This document shows positions 58,479 through 64,000 of a stretch of DNA of 64,000 bases, in pieces. Both the position numbers and the translations under genes were made by a program. How positions within the stretch are numbered: position 1 is the first letter of the stretch; every line of letters begins with the position of its first letter. The DNA is taken from positions 248,001-312,000 of the forward strand of contig NZ_BOSG01000001.1 in the NCBI RefSeq assembly GCF_018403225.1. The letters run 5' to 3'. Source of the DNA: Paenibacillus sp. J23TS9 (GTDB taxonomy: Bacteria > Bacillota > Bacilli > Paenibacillales > Paenibacillaceae). Below the pieces are notes generated by a model. That model saw only the letters and a list, made by a program, of their open reading frames with translations. It did no database searches and had not been told where the DNA came from.

Positions 58479-60320
58479 ATGCATTCAAGAGATAAAATTC
58501 GCAACATTGCGATTATTGCCCACGTTGACCACGGTAAAACAACACTAGTAGACCAGCTTCTGCAACAATCAGGTATTTTTGGGAAACACGAGCATTTGCA
58601 GGAGCGGGCCATGGACTCCAATGACCTGGAGCGTGAGCGTGGAATTACCATTTTGGCCAAAAACACGGCTATTACGTATAAAGATTATCTGATCAACATT
58701 TTGGATACACCGGGACACGCCGACTTCGGCGGCGAAGTTGAACGGATTATGAAAATGGTTGATGGCGTACTGCTTGTCGTAGATGCGTATGAAGGCTGCA
58801 TGCCGCAGACCAAATTCGTACTACGCAAAGCGTTGGAGCAAAACCTTACACCGATTGTCGTAGTAAACAAAATCGACCGTCCGGCAGCACGTCCAACAGA
58901 AGTAATTGATGAAGTTCTGGACTTGTTCATCGAGCTCGATGCCAATGATGATCAATTGAACTTCCCTGTTGTTTATGCATCTGCACTGAACGGAACGTCC
59001 AGCATGGATCCTGAGAAACAGGATGATAACATGCTTGCATTGTATGAAACCATTACGGATCATATCCCTCATCCTACTGAAAACGTAGAAGAACCTCTGC
59101 AGTTCCTCGTTACCTTGATGGATTACAACGAATATCTGGGACGTATTGCAATCGGACGCGTTAACCGCGGCGTGATCAAGCAAGGTCAATCAGTAACCGT
59201 TATTATGCGCGACGGCAAAAGTAAAACAGCCCGTATTGAGAAGCTGTTTGGCTTCCAAGGTCTGAAACGTATTGAAATGGAAGAAGCCGGCGCAGGCGAT
59301 ATCGTTGCTATTGCAGGTATTAAAGATATCAACATTGGTGAAACCATCGCTGATCCACAAAATCCGGAAGCATTGCCAGTTCTCAAGATCGATGAACCAA
59401 CACTGCAAATGACATTCCTTGTGAATAACAGTCCGTTCGCAGGACGCGAAGGCAAATGGGTTACTTCCCGTAAGCTGCGCGAGCGTTTGATGAAAGAGCT
59501 TGAAACGGACGTGAGTTTGCGTGTAGAAGAAACCGATAGCCCGGATGCATTTATTGTTTCTGGCCGCGGTGAGCTTCATTTGGGTATTTTGATTGAGAAT
59601 ATGCGCCGTGAAGGTTATGAGCTGCAGGTATCGAAGCCTGAGGTTATTGTACGTGAAATCGAAGGTAAGAGAATGGAGCCGATTGAACGTCTTCTGATCG
59701 ATATTCCGGAAGAGAGCATGGGACCCGTAATGGAAAGCCTTGGATCCCGTAAAGCCGAAATGGTTAATATGGTGAACTCCGGTAATGGACAGGTTCGTCT
59801 TGAGTTCCTCATTCCAGCTCGGGGTCTAATTGGATACAGTACGTACTTCCTGACTTTGACGCGCGGCTACGGCGTCATGAACCATGCATTTGACAGCTAT
59901 GGACCGCTGATTGGCGGACAGGTTGGCGGACGTCACCAAGGCGTGCTCGTTGCCAGCGAAGGCGGCACAAGCACAACTTATGGTATGATGGGTATTGAAG
60001 ATCGCGGAACCTTGTTCATGGAGCCGGGAACCGAGATCTACGAAGGCATGATCGTTGGAGAGCACACACGCGACAACGATATTGTCGTTAACATTTGTAA
60101 AGAAAAAGCGGTAAACAATATCCGTTCTGCGAACAAAGAAGAAACGGTGAGAATGAAAACACCAATTATCTTCTCGATGGAACAGGCTCTTGAATATTTG
60201 AATGACGATGAGCTTTGCGAAATTACGCCAAAATCGATTCGTCTTCGCAAAAAGATCTTGAACAAGAGTGAGCGTGAACGCGCAGAGAAGCACCGCAAAA
60301 TGGCTGAAACCAATCTGTAA
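58479..60320 (+). CDS. typA: Translational GTPase TypA/BipA
   Basis: Ribosome-associated GTPase involved in ribosome assembly and stress or cold adaptation. The 613-residue protein has G1 HVDHGKT at 15-21, G3 DTPGHADF, G4 NKIDRP, domains II-III and V, and the TypA-specific C-terminal domain. Length is normal. The start follows AAAGGAT. It precedes ylaH, as in B. subtilis. Confidence 0.98.
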   Translation: MHSRDKIRNIAIIAHVDHGKTTLVDQLLQQSGIFGKHEHLQERAMDSNDLERERGITILAKNTAITYKDYLINILDTPGHADFGGEVERIMKMVDGVLLVVDAYEGCMPQTKFVLRKALEQNLTPIVVVNKIDRPAARPTEVIDEVLDLFIELDANDDQLNFPVVYASALNGTSSMDPEKQDDNMLALYETITDHIPHPTENVEEPLQFLVTLMDYNEYLGRIAIGRVNRGVIKQGQSVTVIMRDGKSKTARIEKLFGFQGLKRIEMEEAGAGDIVAIAGIKDINIGETIADPQNPEALPVLKIDEPTLQMTFLVNNSPFAGREGKWVTSRKLRERLMKELETDVSLRVEETDSPDAFIVSGRGELHLGILIENMRREGYELQVSKPEVIVREIEGKRMEPIERLLIDIPEESMGPVMESLGSRKAEMVNMVNSGNGQVRLEFLIPARGLIGYSTYFLTLTRGYGVMNHAFDSYGPLIGGQVGGRHQGVLVASEGGTSTTYGMMGIEDRGTLFMEPGTEIYEGMIVGEHTRDNDIVVNICKEKAVNNIRSANKEETVRMKTPIIFSMEQALEYLNDDELCEITPKSIRLRKKILNKSERERAEKHRKMAETNL

Positions 60321-60366
60321 TGAACGTACAGGCTCTTGACCTGTTATTGAAAGGAGTGTACCGCAC

Positions 60367-60663
60367 GTGCAAGCCTGGTTTGCATCGCATTCGCTTGTGT
60401 CTTACATTGTCATTTTCGTGTTGATTACGTATGTCTATAACAAGGTATTTCGTGTCAGACAGAAGCTTCCTTTGTTGAAAGAAATTCTGCTGTATATCCT
60501 GATGGCCATTGGTTCGGGCATGCTGCTTGTGTTTCAGCACGACAAGCTTCCGATCATCCAGTGCCTGCTCGTTGCAGTCGCTTTAATGCTTCTGGTACGG
60601 GTCCGCTATTTTGTGGAAGCCCGTCAAAAGAAAAAAGCAGAGACAGCAGGTAAACGAGGTTAA
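60367..60663 (+). CDS. ylaH: YlaH-like membrane protein
   Basis: 98-residue protein with three hydrophobic helices (about 9-28, 40-57 and 62-80) and a basic C-terminal tail, matching the YlaH family found downstream of typA; function unknown. The start is GTG after AAAGGAG. Confidence 0.85.
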   Translation: MQAWFASHSLVSYIVIFVLITYVYNKVFRVRQKLPLLKEILLYILMAIGSGMLLVFQHDKLPIIQCLLVAVALMLLVRVRYFVEARQKKKAETAGKRG

Positions 60664-60756
60664 GCAGCCGTATGGATCCGGCTCTTCGGCAACTTTTTAA
60701 CGACTGGCATCGTTTATAGAGAGAATGACTCAAAATAAATGAAAAAGGTGTTTGAG

Positions 60757-61836
60757 ATGAGTCCCAGCAATAACAATCTACCTCCACGATCTCAAAGTGG
60801 CAGCAAACAAAGCAAACAGCCGCCAAAAAAGAAAAAAAAGAAGAGCGGATTTAAGACGTTCCTGAAATTTGTACTGATTATCATCATTTTAGCTGTATTG
60901 GCCGTAGCGGGATATGTTGCGTATCTTTATTACAAAGCTGACAGCGGCGTATTGGATACTGGCAATAACACACCGGTTCCAGCCGAAAAATCAGCCAAGG
61001 TGAAGCCAGTGACCATGCTCCTCCTGGGTACGGACTACCGTCCAGAGACAGGTACTCATCTATCCGATGTGATTATGGTGACGGCGTTTAATCCAGATAC
61101 CAAAACAGTTACCGTCGTTTCACTTCCGCGGGATACGAAGATTGAGCTCAAAGGCTATAGGGAAAATAAGGCAAACGCCTACTACCCGATTTTCCTCTCG
61201 GAAGAGAAAAAGAGCGGCAAAAAGGCTGAGGATGAAATGAAAACCATGCTCAGTAAATATATGGATATTCCGATTGATTATGCAACGGTCCTTAACTTTC
61301 AGGGCTTCCGTGACGCGGTCGACGCTCTTGGGGGCGTGGACATCAATGTGGACATGAATATGTGCTACAGGGATAAAGCGGACGGAACAGACATCAATCT
61401 CAAGAAGGGCGAGCAAAAGCTTGAAGGGAAGGATGCACTGGATTATGTGCGTTACCGCAAATCCAATTGTCGTCCGAAAACGCAGGCTTCCGATGATTTT
61501 GACCGCAATCGCAGACAAAATGAAGTCCTGCATGCCCTGATCGATAAGATGCAATCCTTCAAAGGTGTGACAAGCCTTGGCGGTGTTCTGGATGCCATGG
61601 ATAAAAACATGGAGACTGATATCGAAAATGATCAGTTGAAGAATATGATCGCAACGTACTGGAAGGTTAATAAGGAAAACGTCAAATTCATGCCGGTCAC
61701 CGGTACATGGAAGAGCCCTTACGTGTATGTGGATGAAGCCGAACTGGATAAGGCGAAGCAAGCGCTGAAGGATGAAATTGCTGGCAAAGGATTGCCGGCG
61801 ACGACGACGGACAGTGCAGAAAAAGCAAATCCTTAA
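60757..61836 (+). CDS. LCP family (LytR-CpsA-Psr) protein
   Basis: Membrane-anchored enzyme that ligates anionic polymers such as teichoic acid to peptidoglycan. The 359-residue protein has a basic cytoplasmic N-terminus with Ser/Gln/Pro/Lys stretches, one membrane helix (about 36-60), and an extracytoplasmic LCP domain with LLLGTDYRP, VVSLPRDTKIEL, a DYVRYRKS motif and RRQNEVL. It has the arginine and aspartate residues expected for catalysis. ATG 60757 follows AAAAAGGTG; ATG 60739 lacks a ribosome site. Confidence 0.94.
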   Translation: MSPSNNNLPPRSQSGSKQSKQPPKKKKKKSGFKTFLKFVLIIIILAVLAVAGYVAYLYYKADSGVLDTGNNTPVPAEKSAKVKPVTMLLLGTDYRPETGTHLSDVIMVTAFNPDTKTVTVVSLPRDTKIELKGYRENKANAYYPIFLSEEKKSGKKAEDEMKTMLSKYMDIPIDYATVLNFQGFRDAVDALGGVDINVDMNMCYRDKADGTDINLKKGEQKLEGKDALDYVRYRKSNCRPKTQASDDFDRNRRQNEVLHALIDKMQSFKGVTSLGGVLDAMDKNMETDIENDQLKNMIATYWKVNKENVKFMPVTGTWKSPYVYVDEAELDKAKQALKDEIAGKGLPATTTDSAEKANP

Positions 61837-61908
61837 ACTTGGGTGCAATATTTGCGAAGCTGCCTAATATAATAGAGTACACTGGAACCTGTACAGGAGG
61901 TCGGGAAG

Positions 61909-62025
61909 ATGTCCGAAGCAGTTGCACCATGCACTCAGCCATTATTTATCCAATTGAATGCTGCAGCTGCCGGCCTGCCGGTTCTTGAACAGGGCACATT
62001 TGCTTGTGTCCGGATGCTGTATGAA
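61909..62025 (+). other. Possible small gene, start only
   Basis: An ATG at 61909 follows a perfect AGGAGG and a TATAAT at 61868-61873. The frame begins MSEAVAPCTQPLFIQLNAA but reads straight through the bidirectional terminator at 62026-62058 and then antisense to ylaJ. The first 39 codons could be a degraded gene remnant or a leader; no family was recognised. Confidence 0.3.
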
Positions 62026-62058
62026 AAAAAGCCTAGTGAGCTTCTCACTAGGCTTTTT
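62026..62058. terminator. Bidirectional terminator before ylaJ
   Basis: AAAAAGCCTAGTGAG and CTCACTAGGCTTTTT form a perfect 15-bp inverted repeat around a CTT loop, serving the LCP side and the minus-strand ylaJ. Confidence 0.9.
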
Positions 62059-62109
62059 ATTCATTTTATGCAGAAATTGTTGAGTTATGGGGAAAGCTGG
62101 CTGATTAAA

Positions 62110-62682
62110 TCAGTGCTTGGAGGTTGGTGCGGCTGGCGGTGCCTGAGTTTTTGTTTTTACATCCTTGGGAAGCTGAGGAATGATGCGTCCGACAATATCG
62201 GCCAGCTCGGATGCAAAGCCGGATACAGGCTCGCCTTTTTTGATATGTTGGCCGATTTCAGCAATTCTGTTGGAAAGATCCATATCCGCAGTCACAAGCG
62301 CGTTCTTGCCACGAGGATCTTTTCGCAGCGTTTCTGCCACCGAGTATTTGATATTGCCGACCCGGGAGCGGGTAAGCTTGCCGTCGACGTCGATGCCGAC
62401 CACAGCGGTATTGCCAAACACGACGACATGTGCTTTTTTGACTCCTGCCACTTTTTCGGCCATGGCTTCGAGATGATCCTTAATGGACAAATTAGTAGTA
62501 TCTTCCGCTGCGCGAACGGTTGACTTCCCTGCAGATTTTAACGATACCCGGTTGTGTTCAGTGGAAGCAGCGGACATTCCCTGTTTATTTTGAGGAGAGG
62601 GTGATGCATTTTTGTCCTGAGTCTTGTTGTTACAGCCGCTGATGACAGCGAGTGCCAACACGACAAGCATGAGCATTCTCAT
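62110..62682 (-). CDS. ylaJ: YhcN/YlaJ family sporulation lipoprotein
   Basis: Lipoprotein of 190 residues with a signal peptide and lipobox VISGC (Cys at about 17), then a Gln/Ser/Asn-rich linker and the YhcN/YlaJ domain (HLEAMAEKVAGVKKAHVVVFGNTAVVGIDVDG). Homologues are found in the spore membrane fraction. Start ATG at 62682, with AAAGGA upstream on the minus strand; the frame from 62706 is longer but less likely. It is divergent from the ylaK-like gene. Confidence 0.88.
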   Translation of the reverse strand: MRMLMLVVLALAVISGCNNKTQDKNASPSPQNKQGMSAASTEHNRVSLKSAGKSTVRAAEDTTNLSIKDHLEAMAEKVAGVKKAHVVVFGNTAVVGIDVDGKLTRSRVGNIKYSVAETLRKDPRGKNALVTADMDLSNRIAEIGQHIKKGEPVSGFASELADIVGRIIPQLPKDVKTKTQAPPAAPTSKH

Positions 62683-62788
62683 ATGTGATCGTCCTTTCCA
62701 GGTCATAGATTCTAATGCGAATTGTAATTTAGGATGTCCATGACGGAATAATTTATGTGTTCATTATGAGTTAGTGGAGGGAGAAGGT

Positions 62789-64000
62789 ATGAGAAAGATC
62801 TTTGTACTGGATACCAATGTGCTTCTTCATGATCCCGGAGCGATCTATGCGTTTGATGAGCATGAGGTCATCATACCTGCGGTAGTTCTCGAAGAAATTG
62901 ATTCCAAGAAGCGTAATGCAGATGAAATTGGACGCAATGCGCGCACGGTATCACGTTTATTGGATCAGCTGAGGGAAAACGGACATCTGCACAGCGGGGT
63001 AGCGCTCTATAATGGCGGAAGCTTAAAGGTTGAACTGAACCACAGAAGTTTTCTCAAGGTCCAGGAGATGTTCGGGGAAATATCCAATGACAACCGTATA
63101 CTCGCCGTGGCCTTGAATTATCATATGGAAGAAACGGTGAAAGAGGAGCCCGATCAGGTGGTCCTTGTCAGCAAAGACGTACTGGTCCGCATTAAGGCTG
63201 ATGTACTGGGGTTAACTACGCAGGATTATTTGTCAGACCGAACTGCCGGACCTGGGGACTTCTACTCAGGCAACCTGAAGCTGAAGGTGCATCCTTCCAT
63301 CATTGATGAGTTTTATTCATACCGGTTTCTGCCGGTCAAGCCACTCAACCTCTCCTATCCGCTTCATCCCCATGAATTTGTGATTTTGAAGGATGAAATG
63401 GGAAGTACAAAGTCGGCGCTTCTGAAGGTTAACACGGAAGGCACAAAGCTGGAGCCGCTCTTTTTGAGCAATGAAGCGGTCTGGGGCATATGTGCGCGCA
63501 ACGCACAACAGCGGATGGCGCTAGAGCTTTTATTGAATGACGACATACCACTTGTGACTATCACAGGTAAGGCGGGCACAGGCAAGACCCTGCTTGCTCT
63601 GGCGGCAGGATTGCTCAAGGTGGAAGATGAGCATAAATATAAAAAGCTGTTGATTGCAAGACCTGTCGTACCCATGGGAAAGGATATTGGATATCTGCCT
63701 GGGGAAAAAGAAGAAAAGCTGCGTCCGTGGATGCAGCCGATCTACGATAACCTCGAGTTTTTATTTGATACTAAAAAGTCCGGGGATATTGATAAAATTC
63801 TGATGGGACTTGGCAGCATTCAGGTAGAGGCGTTAACCTACATCCGCGGCAGATCCATCCCCGGTCAGTTTATCATTATTGATGAGGCACAAAACCTGTC
63901 CCGTCATGAGGTGAAAACCATTGTATCCCGGGTAGGCGAGGGGAGCAAGATCATCCTGATGGGTGACCCTGAGCAAATAGACCATCCTTATCTTGATGCT
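62789..64000 (+). CDS. PIN domain PhoH-like ATPase (YlaK-like), 3' end outside window
   Basis: 404 residues are visible before the window edge. The N-terminal PIN domain begins MRKIFVLDTNVLLHDP (Asp8 is a nuclease-site residue) and continues to about 130. The PhoH ATPase domain has Walker A TGKAGTGKTLLA, the RPVVPMGKDIGYLPGEKEEK motif and Walker B IIIDEAQNLS. This PIN-PhoH arrangement suggests an RNA helicase-nuclease. The ATG follows GGAGGGAGAAGG. It is the second PhoH-family gene in the window. Confidence 0.93.
   Translation, partial: MRKIFVLDTNVLLHDPGAIYAFDEHEVIIPAVVLEEIDSKKRNADEIGRNARTVSRLLDQLRENGHLHSGVALYNGGSLKVELNHRSFLKVQEMFGEISNDNRILAVALNYHMEETVKEEPDQVVLVSKDVLVRIKADVLGLTTQDYLSDRTAGPGDFYSGNLKLKVHPSIIDEFYSYRFLPVKPLNLSYPLHPHEFVILKDEMGSTKSALLKVNTEGTKLEPLFLSNEAVWGICARNAQQRMALELLLNDDIPLVTITGKAGTGKTLLALAAGLLKVEDEHKYKKLLIARPVVPMGKDIGYLPGEKEEKLRPWMQPIYDNLEFLFDTKKSGDIDKILMGLGSIQVEALTYIRGRSIPGQFIIIDEAQNLSRHEVKTIVSRVGEGSKIILMGDPEQIDHPYLDA

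Overview
The window looks like a chromosomal segment from a spore-forming, Gram-positive bacterium of the Bacilli, most likely Paenibacillus or a close relative. The evidence is conserved gene order matching Bacillus subtilis (the dnaK operon and the rpsU-to-yqfO block), strong GGAGG ribosome binding sites, frequent TTG/GTG starts, spore genes (yqfC, yqfD, a CotD-like coat gene), a SigW-type promoter and a LexA/DinR-type box. No phage, insertion sequence, CRISPR array or tRNA gene was seen. This is core chromosome, and the interest lies in lineage-specific insertions, RNA elements and regulatory sites.

Layout. 1-9.7 kb: the heat-shock operon, entered inside an archaeal-type (group III) chaperonin gene, then grpE-dnaK-dnaJ, two small unknown genes, prmA, a site-2 protease, rsmE and mtaB. 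9.8-12.8 kb: a Nudix hydrolase, a convergent Na/Pi symporter and an RlmI-type methyltransferase. 12.9-25.3 kb: a DNA-break repair operon addB-addA-sbcD-sbcC behind a probable LexA box. 25.3-26.5 kb: a probable Fnr/CRP-controlled structured small RNA or attenuator, a small unknown protein and hit. 26.5-30.5 kb: rpsU-yqeY, then a SigW-type operon nfeD-floA-unknown. 30.6-38.8 kb: yqfC-yqfD-phoH-pgpH-ybeY-dgkA-cdd-era-yqzL-recO. 38.8-42.1 kb: a glycine T-box and glyQ-glyS. 42.3-48.0 kb: yqxD-dnaG-rpoD, then trmK and a Nif3-like gene. 48.0-48.6 kb: the RNase P RNA gene. 48.7-53.6 kb: a CotD-like gene, a secreted subtilase (minus strand), ypuI, DUF1540 and DUF4190 proteins and a lytic transglycosylase. 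53.7-56.1 kb: a cysteine desulfurase and thiI. 56.1-58.3 kb: two divergent TerC-family genes and a membrane protein. 58.4-64 kb: typA, ylaH, an LCP-family gene, ylaJ (minus strand) and a truncated ylaK-like PIN-PhoH gene.

Functional themes are proteostasis, RNA and ribosome maturation (PrmA, RsmE, MtaB, YbeY, Era, TrmK, RNase P), DNA repair and replication (AddAB, SbcCD, RecO, DnaG), envelope stress and membrane organisation (NfeD, FloA, PgpH, DgkA, LCP), and sporulation. The strongest candidates for something undescribed are the RNA element at 25340-25504, whose TGTGA-N6-TCACA palindrome is centred at -41.5 from the predicted start, and the group III chaperonin built into the dnaK operon. 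All calls come from reading the sequence; no database search was run.
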